Origin: an uncultured Alphaproteobacteria bacterium
Lineage (GTDB): Bacteria; Pseudomonadota; Alphaproteobacteria; Rhodospirillales; Rhodospirillaceae
Direction: 5' to 3'
DNA: 64,000 nucleotides
Assembly (NCBI GenBank): GCA_900079695.1
Contig: LT599022.1
Coordinates: 772,287-836,286, forward strand
Each line of letters opens with the position of its first letter. The first letter of the stretch is position 1. Made by a program: the position numbers and the translations under genes. This document shows, in pieces, positions 1 to 10,073 of the stretch. The notes beneath the pieces are model-generated. The model made no database searches and was not told where the DNA came from. It worked only from the letters and a program-made list of their open reading frames with translations.

Positions 1-291
1 CGCGCGCTTCGCACCCTCCACCAGCACCTTCACCGTGCCGTCGGGCAATTTCAGGAGCTGGAGCACCGTCGACAGCGTGCCGACGCCGTAGATATCCTCG
101 GCGCCCGGATCGTCCTGGGTCGCGTCCTTCTGCGCGACCAGCAGGATCTGCTTGTCGTCGCGCATCACCTCTTCCAGGGCCAGAACCGACTTTTCGCGGC
201 CGACGAAGAGCGGCACGATCATGTGGGGGAACACCACGATGTCGCGAAGCGGCAGGACAGGAAAGGCGTTTCCGCTGGATTCAGTCAACAT
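1..291 (-). CDS. lon: Lon protease, N-terminal part (cut by window edge)
   Basis: ATP-dependent serine protease that degrades misfolded and regulatory proteins in the cytoplasm. Only the first 97 codons are present, reading out of the window. The visible part is the start of the LON substrate-binding domain: the opening [20 protein letters not shown] is the classic Lon start, followed by a segment ending in [10 protein letters not shown]. The ATG at 291 has an AGGA ribosome site just upstream. The catalytic domains lie outside. It follows clpX on the same strand after 122 bases that hold two hairpins, the usual clpP-clpX-lon order of alphaproteobacteria. Confidence 0.95.
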   Translation of the reverse strand, partial: MLTESSGNAFPVLPLRDIVVFPHMIVPLFVGREKSVLALEEVMRDDKQILLVAQKDATQDDPGAEDIYGVGTLSTVLQLLKLPDGTVKVLVEGAKRA

Positions 292-310
292 GAGTCCTCA
301 TGGGGTACAT

Positions 311-347
311 CCCTGGCGCAACCGCCAGGGACGCGCCGGTGGCGCGT
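311..347 (-). other. Tandem perfect hairpins between clpX and lon
   Basis: Two adjacent inverted repeats: 311-330 has 8-base arms around CAAC and 331-347 has 7-base arms around a 3-base loop. Neither is followed by a T run on the minus strand, so they look more like an intercistronic RNA structure or a processing site than a finished terminator. They lie between the clpX stop (414) and the lon start (291). Confidence 0.5.
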
Positions 348-413
348 TCCTGTGCTAGAGCTATGGGGCGGGACGGATGCGGTCAACCCCTCCGGACGGA
401 TGGCGCCGCCGCT

Positions 414-1679
<1,266 letters not shown>

Positions 1680-1883
1680 CCGTTACTCCTGCCATCGCGG
1701 CCGCCCCGCCCTTCGAGCTTGGGGAGCCGAACTTCGCGACATCCATCCTATCCGGACAGCGGCGCAACAAACAACCCGCAATTCCGTCCAAGTTTCCGGC
1801 GGGCGCGGAAGGAACTCCACAACAGGTGGGGTCCCTTCATCGAAACGTCACCGGCGCGGTGCGGGTTTCACCCGCGGGACGGG

Positions 1884-2528
1884 TCAGCCGGCGGGCTTCG
1901 CGTCGGAAGGCAGCGGCCGCTCGGCCACCACCTCGTCGACCAGGCCGAACGCCTTGGCGGCGGTCGCGGTCATGTAGTTGTCGCGGTCCATCGCCCGCTC
2001 GATCGCGGCGATGTCCTGACCGGTGAAGTCGGCATAGAGCTTGTTCAGGCGGGCGCGCAGTTCGAGAATCTCGCGCGCCTGGATCTCGATGTCCGCCGCC
2101 TGGCCCTGGAAGCCGCCCGACGGCTGATGGATCATGATCCGCGAATTCGGCAGCGCGAAACGCTTGCCCTTGGCGCCCGCGCACAACAGGAACGAGCCCA
2201 TCGACGCCGCCTGACCGAGACACACCGTCGACACGTCCGGACGGATATAGGTCATGGTGTCGTAAATCGCGAGCCCCGAGGTCACCACGCCGCCCGGCGA
2301 ATTGATGTAGAACGAGACGTCCTTGGTCGGGTTCTCGGATTCGAGGAACAGGAGCTGCGCGCAGATCAGGCTCGCGACCTCGTCGTTGACCGGGCCGGTG
2401 AGGAAGATGATCCGCTCCTTCAGCAGGCGCGAGTAGATGTCGTAGGAGCGCTCGCCGCGGCTGGTCTGCTCCACCACCATCGGCACCAGGGTGTTGTTGT
2501 AGACTTCGATGGGGTCACGATCGCGCAT
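1884..2528 (-). CDS. clpP: ClpP, proteolytic subunit
   Basis: Barrel-forming serine peptidase that partners ClpX and ClpA. It has 214 residues, normal for the family. The catalytic triad is visible: Ser109 in GQAASMGS, His134 in MIHQPSGG and Asp183 in MDRDNYM, with the same spacing as the E. coli enzyme. The start at 2528 opens with [12 protein letters not shown] and has no long propeptide. It sits between tig and clpX. A small hairpin (1861-1875) lies just past its stop but lacks a T run, so transcription may continue into clpX. Confidence 0.98.
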   Translation of the reverse strand: MRDRDPIEVYNNTLVPMVVEQTSRGERSYDIYSRLLKERIIFLTGPVNDEVASLICAQLLFLESENPTKDVSFYINSPGGVVTSGLAIYDTMTYIRPDVSTVCLGQAASMGSFLLCAGAKGKRFALPNSRIMIHQPSGGFQGQAADIEIQAREILELRARLNKLYADFTGQDIAAIERAMDRDNYMTATAAKAFGLVDEVVAERPLPSDAKPAG

Positions 2529-2611
2529 GGAATCCTCTCAGTCGGGGGAATGAATCTCGGAGGGTGGATACTGGTCATATCCGCATTTTCATGCGGCTTG
2601 CAAGGCTTGAA

Positions 2612-2647
2612 AAACGACGACGCCCGGGGGGAAGCCTCCGGGCGTCG
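2612..2647 (-). terminator. Rho-independent terminator of tig
   Basis: On the minus strand, 29 bases past the tig stop, a hairpin with perfect 10-base arms (2618-2627 and 2638-2647) is followed by TCGTTTTTC. Strong stem plus T run make this the clearest intrinsic terminator in the window. It separates tig from clpP. Confidence 0.85.
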
Positions 2648-2676
2648 CCGTCATCGTCCGCTGCTGGTGCCGGGGG

Positions 2677-4137
2677 TCATTCCTCGGCGGCGGCCTTCTT
2701 CTTCGGCGCCTTCTTCGGCTTCTCGGGTTGAGCCTCGGCGGCGGGTTCGGCCTCCTCCGCCTTGGCGGCCTTCTTCTTCGCGGTCTTCTTCGGCTTTTCG
2801 GGTTCGGCCGCCGCCGGAGCGTCCGGATCGGCCATCAGCTCCTGCGGGGTCACCTCGCGATCCTCGAGCTTCACCAGCTCCAGGATGAAGTCGACGGTCT
2901 TCTCCTCGAACAGCGGCGCATGGAACTGCTCCATCGCCTGCGGGTTCTTGGTGAAGTATTCGAAGACCTGACGCTCCTGGCCGGGGAAGTTGCGCGCCTG
3001 CTGGAACATCGCGCGCTGGAGATCTTCCTTGGTCACCTGGATATTGTTGATGCGGCCGATTTCCGCAAGCAGCAGGCCGAGGCGCACGCGCCGCTCGGCG
3101 ATCGTGCGGTATTCGTCCTTGAGCGCGTCTTCCGACTTCGCGACGTCGGCCGGGTCGAGGGTGCCGTTGGACTTGGCTTCCTCGACGGTCTTCCAGATCG
3201 CCTCGAACTCGTTCTCGAGCATCGCCGGCGGTATCTCGAACTTGTGGCTCTCGTCGAGCGCGTCGAGCAGCGAGCGCTTCAGGCGCTGGCGCGACACCTG
3301 CTGGAACTCCGCCTCGATCCGGCCCTTCACCGCCTCGCGCAGCGCCGCGACGTTCTCCAGGCCCTCGTGCTTGGCGAGCTCGTCGTCGATCTCGTGCTTG
3401 TGGACCTCCTTGATCTCCTTGACGGTGACGTCGAAGGTGGTCTCCTTGCCCGCCAGATCCTTGGCGTGGTACTCGGCCGGGAAGGTCACCTTGACCTCGA
3501 CCGCGTCGCCCTTCTTGGCGCCGATCAACTGGTCCTCGAAGCCGGGGATGAACATCCCCGAACCGAGTTCCAGGTCGAAGCCGTTGCCCGAGCCGCCGTC
3601 GAACGGCACGCCGTCGAGCTTGCCGACGAAATCGATCTCGACCACGTCGCCCTTCGCCGCCGGACGATCCTCGTGGATCGGATGGGCGTGGGCGTGCTGC
3701 GCGGCGAGGTTCTCCATCGCCTTCTCGACGTCTTCCGCCGGAGCCGAGGCCTTGAGGCGCTCGAGGCTGATGCCCTTGAGATCGCCGATGACGATCTCCG
3801 GCAGCACTTCCATCGCCACCGAGAATTCCAGATCCTTGCCGTCGTCGAAGGAGACGATCTCGACCTTCGGCTGCAGCGCCGGGCGCAGCTCGCGCTCCTT
3901 CACCGCCTCGGCGGTGGCGTCGTTGACCAGACGCTCCAGCACTTCGCCCATCACCGCGCTGCGATAGCGCTCGGCGATCACCTTCATCGGCACCTTGCCG
4001 GGGCGGAAGCCGGGCAGCGACGCGTTCTTGCCGATTTCGGCGAGGCGGGCGGTGACTTTGTCCTCGATGGTGGCGGCGGGCACGAGAATGTTGAACTCGC
4101 GCTTCAGGCCTTCCGTCTTCGTTTCGGTAACCTGCAT
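2677..4137 (-). CDS. tig: Trigger factor, ribosome-bound chaperone/prolyl isomerase
   Basis: Binds the ribosome exit tunnel and helps nascent chains fold. The protein has 486 residues from the ATG at 4137. The open frame runs further upstream, but that part is the antisense of tRNA-Leu and is excluded. Visible: an N-terminal ribosome-binding domain with GFRPGKVP, a central FKBP-like domain with DFVGKLDGVPFDGG, and a helical C-terminal chaperone domain. The last roughly 50 residues form a Lys/Ala/Glu/Pro-rich tail with repeated EKPKK units, beyond the usual E. coli end (432 residues). A strong terminator follows. Confidence 0.96.
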   Translation of the reverse strand: MQVTETKTEGLKREFNILVPAATIEDKVTARLAEIGKNASLPGFRPGKVPMKVIAERYRSAVMGEVLERLVNDATAEAVKERELRPALQPKVEIVSFDDGKDLEFSVAMEVLPEIVIGDLKGISLERLKASAPAEDVEKAMENLAAQHAHAHPIHEDRPAAKGDVVEIDFVGKLDGVPFDGGSGNGFDLELGSGMFIPGFEDQLIGAKKGDAVEVKVTFPAEYHAKDLAGKETTFDVTVKEIKEVHKHEIDDELAKHEGLENVAALREAVKGRIEAEFQQVSRQRLKRSLLDALDESHKFEIPPAMLENEFEAIWKTVEEAKSNGTLDPADVAKSEDALKDEYRTIAERRVRLGLLLAEIGRINNIQVTKEDLQRAMFQQARNFPGQERQVFEYFTKNPQAMEQFHAPLFEEKTVDFILELVKLEDREVTPQELMADPDAPAAAEPEKPKKTAKKKAAKAEEAEPAAEAQPEKPKKAPKKKAAAEE

Positions 4138-4274
4138 GGGGTGAAGCTCTGTTGTCCTTGGGAATGACCAAACGACGCGGCCCGACGCGCCCGGGGCGGG
4201 CGAACGGCGGACGCGTCGCGCGAAACCTGTCTCTGGCGACACCGTCGTCCGGGGGTGCGGGTTCGTGACGCGGC

Positions 4275-4359
<85 letters not shown>

Positions 4360-4444
4360 AATCGCCCCGTGCCGGGTGCACGACGAAATCGCCGGAGCGG
4401 GGTTCTATAGCACGCCCCCGCCGCGACGACACCTATATTTTCGC

Positions 4445-6136
4445 TCACGACTCCGGCCGCGCGGCAAGCTCCTCCGCGACCTCGTCGCCGGGCACTTCGT
4501 TCTCCGGGCTGACGTCGTAACCGATGCTCGAAACCTGGGTGTTGATCCAGCGGATGTCGAGGATGAGATCGAGGTGAACCGCGCTCGTCTCCATCGAATT
4601 CGGCAGATCCTCGCTCAGGCGGTCGATGTGGCGGCGCAGACGGTCGTTGCACATGACCTTGAAATCGCGTTTGCGCTGCACCAACACGCCGGCGGCGTCG
4701 ACGTTCCAGCCCATGATCACCTCCGCGGCGAGCTGGGTATTGCCGATCAGGTAGGTGAACAGGGTTTCGAGATCTTCCCTGCCCTGCTCGGAGAACTTCT
4801 TGCCGTCCTTCTTCATCGCCTTGGGGATGCCGACCATGGTCTTCGAGATCACGTCGCCGGAATTCTCCAGGCTCGCCGAATAGCGCAGCAGCGCCAGCAC
4901 CTTGGCCTGATCGCTCTCGCCCAGGCCCTTGCGGGTGAGATCGACGGCGTAGAGGCGCACCGCCTTGAACAGCACGTCGACCTTGTTCTCCTGACGGTGG
5001 ATTTCGTCGAGGTTGTCGAGCTTGTCGTCGACCAGCATGTCGCGGGTCATCTCGATCATGTACTGCACCGCGCCGAGGATGCGCAGCACCTCGCGCGAGA
5101 GCGCGGTGACCGGAAAGGCCTCGGGCTTGGGCGCGGCCGCGTCGGCGGCGGGAATGTACTTCGGCCCCACCTGATCGGCGGGCTTCGGCGGATCCTTGAA
5201 GCCCTTCTCCAGCAGCCGCGCCGCCGGAGCGACGAAACCGGAGAAGATCACGATCAGGCCGAGGTTGAAGAGGATGTGCAACTGCATCACGCGGAAGCCC
5301 GGCGCACCCGGCAACAGGCCGTAGGCGTCCGAAATCCACGGCAGAGCGGCGAAGCACAGCAACACGCCGATGAGCTTGAACGCGGCGTTGCCCCAGACGA
5401 TCCGCTTCGCAGGCGCGGCCTGCCGCCAGGTCATGACGATCGGCGGCACGGCGTTGCCGAGATTGATGCCGAACAGCGCGGCGAGGATCAGCGCCGGATC
5501 GGCGGTGATGCCCGCCTGCACCAGCGACGCCCAGAACAGCAGGATCGCGATCGACGAATGGGCGAGCCAGGTCAGGATCGCGAACAGCAGCAACGCCAGC
5601 ACCAGTTCGCTGCCGAGCGACGAGATGATCACGCGGATCAGCTCGCTTTCGGCGAGGCCGTGCGAAACCTGGCTCATGAAGGTGAGCGCGATCAGGATCA
5701 TCGCGACGCCGAGAAAGATCCGGCCGAGCTGCTTGAGCGGGGAATCCGTCTCGGCGAAGAAGGCGTGCAGCAGATAGCCGACGAACATCAGCATCGGCCA
5801 GATCGCCTTGAGATCGAGGGTGAGCAGCGCCGCCACCACCGCACTGCCGGCATCCGCGCCGAGCAGCAGCAGCAGCCCGTCGGCGACCGGGATCACGCCG
5901 CCGGCGGCGAGGCTCGACGTGAACACCGCCACGGCGATCGAGCTCTGCAAAGCCGTCGCCGCGCCGACGCCGATCGCGAGCGCGACCAGGAAGTTGTTGA
6001 GCGCGCGCGGCAGCAGCTTGCGGATCTGCGCGCCGTAGGTGCGCATCACCCCGGTGCGCACCATCCGCACGCCCCACAGGAGCAGCGTCGCCGCACCGAG
6101 AATCATCGTCAGTTCATAGGTTCCCGAAGTCTGCAT
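4445..6136 (-). CDS. Na/Pi cotransporter family protein with PhoU-like tail (YjbB type)
   Basis: Inner-membrane protein of 563 residues. The N-terminal two thirds carry paired Na/Pi-cotransporter repeats: hydrophobic segments from residue 7 on, with Gln/Ser/Thr-rich motifs such as GAATALQSSIAV and FGINLGNAVPPIVMTW. The last roughly 200 residues are a helical PhoU-like domain. Length and architecture match E. coli YjbB, reported to export phosphate; this is family knowledge. The start lies 11 bases after the HAD phosphatase stop, so the two are probably co-transcribed with the TRAP genes. Direction of transport is not shown by the sequence. Confidence 0.85.
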   Translation of the reverse strand: MQTSGTYELTMILGAATLLLWGVRMVRTGVMRTYGAQIRKLLPRALNNFLVALAIGVGAATALQSSIAVAVFTSSLAAGGVIPVADGLLLLLGADAGSAVVAALLTLDLKAIWPMLMFVGYLLHAFFAETDSPLKQLGRIFLGVAMILIALTFMSQVSHGLAESELIRVIISSLGSELVLALLLFAILTWLAHSSIAILLFWASLVQAGITADPALILAALFGINLGNAVPPIVMTWRQAAPAKRIVWGNAAFKLIGVLLCFAALPWISDAYGLLPGAPGFRVMQLHILFNLGLIVIFSGFVAPAARLLEKGFKDPPKPADQVGPKYIPAADAAAPKPEAFPVTALSREVLRILGAVQYMIEMTRDMLVDDKLDNLDEIHRQENKVDVLFKAVRLYAVDLTRKGLGESDQAKVLALLRYSASLENSGDVISKTMVGIPKAMKKDGKKFSEQGREDLETLFTYLIGNTQLAAEVIMGWNVDAAGVLVQRKRDFKVMCNDRLRRHIDRLSEDLPNSMETSAVHLDLILDIRWINTQVSSIGYDVSPENEVPGDEVAEELAARPES

Positions 6137-6147
6137 GGCCCTCTACT

Positions 6148-6915
6148 TCAGAAAGCGCCGAGGTCTTCGACGACCAGGGCGGGCGGGTGATCGAGGCGCT
6201 CCAGATCGGCGCGTTTCGCCTCGCCGGACAAGACCAGGATGAAGTCGATGCCCGCGTTTTCGGCGAGGCGGAAGTCGGTGGCGAGACGGTCGCCCACCAT
6301 CACCGTGGCGTCGCGGCCGTGGCGGCCGAGCACCGCCGCCAGCACCCGCGGATCGGGCTTGCCGAAGACGATCTCCGGGATCCGCCCGGTCGCCGCCTCG
6401 TAAAGCTTGAGGAAGCTGCCGACGTCGGGCAGCGGCCCGGTCGGGGTCGGACAGACGAGATCCGGGTGGGTGGCGAAGAACCGCACCTCCGGCCGCTGCA
6501 GCAGCAGCGCCGAGGCGGCGAGCTTGGCGTAGGTGAGTTCGGTGTCGTAGGCGAGAACCACCGCCTCGCAATCCGGCCCGTCGGTGAAGACGATCTCCGG
6601 CATGCGTTCGCGCAGGTAGGCCTGGAACGCGGCGTTGCCGACCGGATAGATGCGGGCGATCCGCTCGCGGACGAGGTGGTCGACGAGCGGCAGAAGCGGC
6701 GACAGGATGTGCGCGAGGTCGATCGACACGCCCATCCGCTCGAGCTTGCGGGCGTAGTCCCGCAAGCTCTTCGAGGTATTGTTGGTGAGGAAGTAGATAT
6801 CCTTCCGCTCGAGGTTGCGGCGGATGAACGCGATCGTCCCGGGGATGGGATCGTCTCCGAGGTAGACGGTCCCATCCAGGTCGAAGACGAAGCAGCTTTT
6901 CGCTCCGAGATCCAT
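6148..6915 (-). CDS. HAD-superfamily phosphatase, subclass IIA (NagD-like)
   Basis: Predicted cytoplasmic phosphomonoesterase of 255 residues. All HAD motifs are visible: DLDGTVYLGD with the nucleophile Asp near the N-terminus, the Thr motif FLTNNTSKS, the Lys motif FGKPDP, and the metal-binding motif VGDRLATDF. The cap insertion between motifs II and III is of the NagD/nitrophenylphosphatase type. I chose the ATG at 6915 because it forms a TGATG overlap with the dctM stop; an in-frame ATG at 6927 would add four residues. Tight linkage to a TRAP transporter upstream and a Na/Pi transporter downstream suggests it releases phosphate from an imported or derived phosphate ester (inference). Confidence 0.88.
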   Translation of the reverse strand: MDLGAKSCFVFDLDGTVYLGDDPIPGTIAFIRRNLERKDIYFLTNNTSKSLRDYARKLERMGVSIDLAHILSPLLPLVDHLVRERIARIYPVGNAAFQAYLRERMPEIVFTDGPDCEAVVLAYDTELTYAKLAASALLLQRPEVRFFATHPDLVCPTPTGPLPDVGSFLKLYEAATGRIPEIVFGKPDPRVLAAVLGRHGRDATVMVGDRLATDFRLAENAGIDFILVLSGEAKRADLERLDHPPALVVEDLGAF

Positions 6916-8192
6916 CACATCAGCCATTTCAACGGAGTGAGCGACAGCGCCGGGAAGAACAGCAGCAGGAACAGCATCGCCACTTCCATCAGGAAGAACG
7001 GCGCCATCTTGCGCACCAGATATCCGAGCTTGAGCCCGCCCGACCCGGCGACGACGAACAGCACCGTGCCGACCGGCGGCGTGATCACTCCGAGACCGAC
7101 GTTCAGCACGAACAGCAGGCCGAAGAAGTACGGGTCGATGCCCGCCTGCAGGATCAGCGGATAGAACACCGGCGCGAACAGCAGGATGTTCGGCGTCAGG
7201 TCCATCACCATCCCGGCGGCGAACAGGAAGATCATGATCGCCACCAGCAGCAGGCGCGGGCTGTCCACCAGCGGGCCGAAGAACTGGGCCATCTGGTCGG
7301 GAATCTGCGCCGACGTGATGAACCAGCCGACCGCGGTGGCGGTGCCGACGATGAACATCACCACGGCGGTGGTGCGCGCCGCCGCGGTCGACACCCGCAA
7401 CAGGTCGCGCAGCGACAGCTCGCGATAATAGAGGCAGCACACCACGATCGCGTAGACCGCGGCGAACGCGCCGCCCTCGGTGGGCGTGAACACGCCGAAG
7501 CGGATGCCACCCAGCAGGATCACCGGCAGCATGAACGCGGGCATCGATTCCTTGACGATCTCGATCGCCTGGGCGCGGCTGAAGCGGATCGTCTCGGTGT
7601 AGCCGTCGACCCGCACGATCACGAACCACAGCGCCAGCAACATCACGCCGATCAGAAGGCCAGGCATCAGGCCGATCATGAACAGCTTGGTGATCGACAG
7701 GCTCATCGTCGCGCCGAGGAGAATGAAGTTGGCCGACGGCGGAATGATCGGCCCGAGAATCGCGCCTGAGGCGATCACGCCGCCGGCGCGGCCGGGGTCG
7801 TAGCCCGCCTGCTTCATCATCGGGAAGAGGATGCCCATCAGCGCCGCCGCCTCGCCCACCGAGCTGCCCATCAGCCCGGCGAAGATCACCGACGCGACGA
7901 TGGTGGCGTAGCCGAGGCCGCCCTTGACCCGGCCGATGATGAGCTGCGACAGCAGCACCACGCGCTGCGACAGGCCACCCTTGGCCATGATCTCGCCCGC
8001 GAAAACGAAGAACGGAATCGCCATCAGCGGATAGTTGTTGACGCCGTCGACCATCGCCTGGGGGATGATCATGAAGTCGCCTTCGCCCGAATAGATCATC
8101 AGCGTGATGGCGCACAGCACCAGGCCAAGCGCGATCGGAATGCCGAGGAAGAGGAAGACGAACAGGCTGCAAAGAAAGACCGCGAGTTCCAT
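6915..8192 (-). CDS. dctM: TRAP transporter large membrane subunit DctM
   Basis: Large permease subunit of a tripartite (TRAP) carboxylate-type transporter, driving uptake with a sodium or proton gradient. It has 425 residues with about 12 hydrophobic segments spread along the length. Family signatures include PLMAIPFFVFAGEIM, GSSVGEAAALMGILFP and the C-terminal VITPPVGTVLFV. The ATG at 8192 lies 2 bases after the dctQ stop; the open frame further upstream is antisense or out-of-frame dctQ. Its stop overlaps the HAD phosphatase start. Confidence 0.95.
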   Translation of the reverse strand: MELAVFLCSLFVFLFLGIPIALGLVLCAITLMIYSGEGDFMIIPQAMVDGVNNYPLMAIPFFVFAGEIMAKGGLSQRVVLLSQLIIGRVKGGLGYATIVASVIFAGLMGSSVGEAAALMGILFPMMKQAGYDPGRAGGVIASGAILGPIIPPSANFILLGATMSLSITKLFMIGLMPGLLIGVMLLALWFVIVRVDGYTETIRFSRAQAIEIVKESMPAFMLPVILLGGIRFGVFTPTEGGAFAAVYAIVVCCLYYRELSLRDLLRVSTAAARTTAVVMFIVGTATAVGWFITSAQIPDQMAQFFGPLVDSPRLLLVAIMIFLFAAGMVMDLTPNILLFAPVFYPLILQAGIDPYFFGLLFVLNVGLGVITPPVGTVLFVVAGSGGLKLGYLVRKMAPFFLMEVAMLFLLLFFPALSLTPLKWLM

Positions 8193-8194
8193 TG

Positions 8195-8713
8195 CTACAC
8201 CCTCTTCGCGTCGGCCTTGAATTCGGAGGCCGGTTTGCGGATGGTCACGATCAGATTGCGCACGTACATCACGAACACCACGCCCGCCATCAATGGCAGC
8301 GTGCCGTTGACGAACGTCATGTTGAGACCGGTGGCGACGGTGTACGTGTCCATGGTCTGCTGCACCAGGCTCACGCCGCCGATGGTGAGCAGCCCGAGCG
8401 CGCCCAGCGACAGGACCTGCGCCACGAGGTCGACACTCTTGCGCGCGACCCCCGACAGCAAGCCGGTGAGCATGTCCACGGCGATGTGGCGGCCGCGATA
8501 GAACGCTTCGATGGCGCCGAAAAAGGTGATGTACATAAAGAGGATACGCGCCCATTCCTCGCTCGGCGCAAAGCTCGAACGGAAGACGTAGCGCAGCATC
8601 GCGTTGTAGAACACCAACCCGATCATGCCGAGGAAGACCGCGGCGCAGAAAAACTGGAAGGCCAAGGCGCCTGCGGACTCCTTCGGCTCTTCGGTCGGAA
8701 GCTGTTCGCTCAT
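8195..8713 (-). CDS. dctQ: TRAP transporter small membrane subunit DctQ
   Basis: Four-helix membrane subunit that pairs with DctM. It has 172 residues from the ATG at 8713, chosen for its AGGAGAGAGGA ribosome site; an upstream in-frame start at 8734 has none as good. Hydrophobic segments start near residues 20, 55, 95 and 135. The motif EEWARILFMYITFFGAIEA is typical of DctQ. A 26-base perfect palindrome lies between dctP and this gene, so dctQ and dctM are probably expressed less than dctP. Confidence 0.93.
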   Translation of the reverse strand: MSEQLPTEEPKESAGALAFQFFCAAVFLGMIGLVFYNAMLRYVFRSSFAPSEEWARILFMYITFFGAIEAFYRGRHIAVDMLTGLLSGVARKSVDLVAQVLSLGALGLLTIGGVSLVQQTMDTYTVATGLNMTFVNGTLPLMAGVVFVMYVRNLIVTIRKPASEFKADAKRV

Positions 8714-8755
8714 TCCCTCTCTCCTGGCGGGCATGCGACGACGAAGACGGCGGCT

Positions 8756-8781
8756 GCGGCGGAGGGAATTCCCTCCGCCGC
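8756..8781 (-). other. Perfect 13-base-arm palindrome between dctP and dctQ
   Basis: Arms 8756-8768 and 8769-8781 are exact complements. In RNA this would be a GC-rich hairpin with a small AATT-centred loop. No T run follows on the minus strand. It lies 29 bases past the dctP stop, where TRAP and ABC operons often have a stabilising or attenuating hairpin. Confidence 0.7.
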
Positions 8782-8810
8782 CCGGGCGAACCCGGTCCCC
8801 TTACCGACCG

Positions 8811-9809
8811 TCAGCGGTACTGATCGACGCTGGCGATGATTTCCTTCGCGTTCGGCACCGTTTCGTAGAACAGCTTCCAGGTGCCCTGCCCGGCCTTCAC
8901 GAGCGCCTTGTGGAACTCCGGATCCGGGGTGTTGATGGTCCCGCCGCCGGCCTTGATGGTGGCGATCGCCTTCGCTTCGCCTTCCTTGGCGAGCTTCCAC
9001 ACGTCTTCCGCCGAGCGGTGCGCGGCATCGACGAAGATCTTCTTGTCCTCGGGAGGCAGAGAGTTGAAGAAGTCGTTGTTGATGTAGAGCGAGTGGATCA
9101 CCAGGATGTGGCCCGACAGGGTGATCTGCGGCGCGATCTCGTACATCTTGAGCGCGACGATATCGGAGAACGGGCTGTCGCCGCCGTCGATGGTGCCCTG
9201 GTCGAGCGCCGACGGCACTTCCGCGAACGGCATCGGCTGGCCCGACTGTCCGAGCTGCTTGGCGAATTCGATGTAGAGCGGGATGTTCGGCACGCGCATG
9301 CGCAGGCCCTTGAGGTCATCCACGGTCTTGATCGGCTTCTTGGTGTAGAAGTGACGGAAGCCGAGCGGGAAGGCGTTGAGCGTGGTCAGGCCCGACTTCT
9401 CCGAGAATCCTTCGTTGATGAGCTTGAAGGTCTCACCGTTCATCGCCCGGTGGGCGTGGTCGAGACTGTCGTAGAGCATCGGGGTTTCGAGCATCGCCAT
9501 CGCCGGGAACAGCGAGCCGGTCTGGGTGCCGGTGGCGCACATCTGAATGATGCCCTTGCGGGTCTGGGCGATGTACGCATCTTCCTTGCCGAGCTGGCTG
9601 TTGGGGAAGACGCGGACGTCGTACTTGCCGTTGGTCGCCTCCATCACGTATTTGGCGAACAGCTTCATACCGACGGTTTCCGGCTCACCCTCGGGCTTCA
9701 TGCCGGCGATCTTGACGACGATCTTGTCGGCGGCGTAGCCGGGCGAAACCGCCCCGCCGAGGAGCCCGGCCGCGAGCAGCGACGCGAGCACAAACAGCTT
9801 ACCCTTCAT
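8811..9809 (-). CDS. dctP: TRAP transporter periplasmic solute-binding protein DctP
   Basis: Periplasmic receptor that captures the substrate and delivers it to DctQM. It has 332 residues. A Sec signal peptide covers about residues 1-26 and ends in PGYAA. The mature part has the DctP fold signatures GLRMRVPNIPLYIEFAKQLG and DQGTIDGGDSPFSDI. The ATG at 9809 follows GGGAGG; the longer open frame is not supported. It is first in the operon dctP-dctQ-dctM-HAD-Na/Pi and divergent from a DeoR-family regulator. Substrate unknown; a sugar acid or other carboxylate would be normal for the family. Confidence 0.93.
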   Translation of the reverse strand: MKGKLFVLASLLAAGLLGGAVSPGYAADKIVVKIAGMKPEGEPETVGMKLFAKYVMEATNGKYDVRVFPNSQLGKEDAYIAQTRKGIIQMCATGTQTGSLFPAMAMLETPMLYDSLDHAHRAMNGETFKLINEGFSEKSGLTTLNAFPLGFRHFYTKKPIKTVDDLKGLRMRVPNIPLYIEFAKQLGQSGQPMPFAEVPSALDQGTIDGGDSPFSDIVALKMYEIAPQITLSGHILVIHSLYINNDFFNSLPPEDKKIFVDAAHRSAEDVWKLAKEGEAKAIATIKAGGGTINTPDPEFHKALVKAGQGTWKLFYETVPNAKEIIASVDQYR

Positions 9810-10024
9810 CAGAACCTCCCTGTTGGCCGCCCATCTCTTGATCTCGGACGGGGGCGGCGGCTGAAACAACGGATGAAAGCCTGGCGCCACGCCGACGACC
9901 CTTTCGGGGCGGACGCGACGGCCGGTAACCTGTACCCGATGTGTTACCGTTATATGACTCTTTTGTGACTACCGGCAGAGAAATCTATCGCGAATTGAAA
10001 AAAAGCGAGCTAAATAGAACCGAT

Positions 10025-10046
10025 AACGAATTCGCTCATGTTCGTT
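10025..10046. promoter_or_regulatory. Candidate operator for the divergent DeoR-family regulator
   Basis: AACGAA (10025-10030) and TTCGTT (10041-10046) form an inverted repeat with a 10-base spacer in the 264-base region between dctP and the regulator. The right half resembles GlpR-type half sites (ATGTTCG). The region also contains AT-rich stretches, including TATAAC on the minus strand (9950-9955), a possible -10 for dctP. No experimental support. Confidence 0.3.
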
Positions 10047-10073
10047 TTCCGGGGGTCGTGGAGGGTCGGGAGC

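Noticed and set aside
292..310. CCCCAT near the lon start as a heat-shock sigma-32 -10 element
   Set aside because: It lies about 10 bases before the ATG with no CTTGAAA-like -35 in place, so it cannot be the lon promoter.
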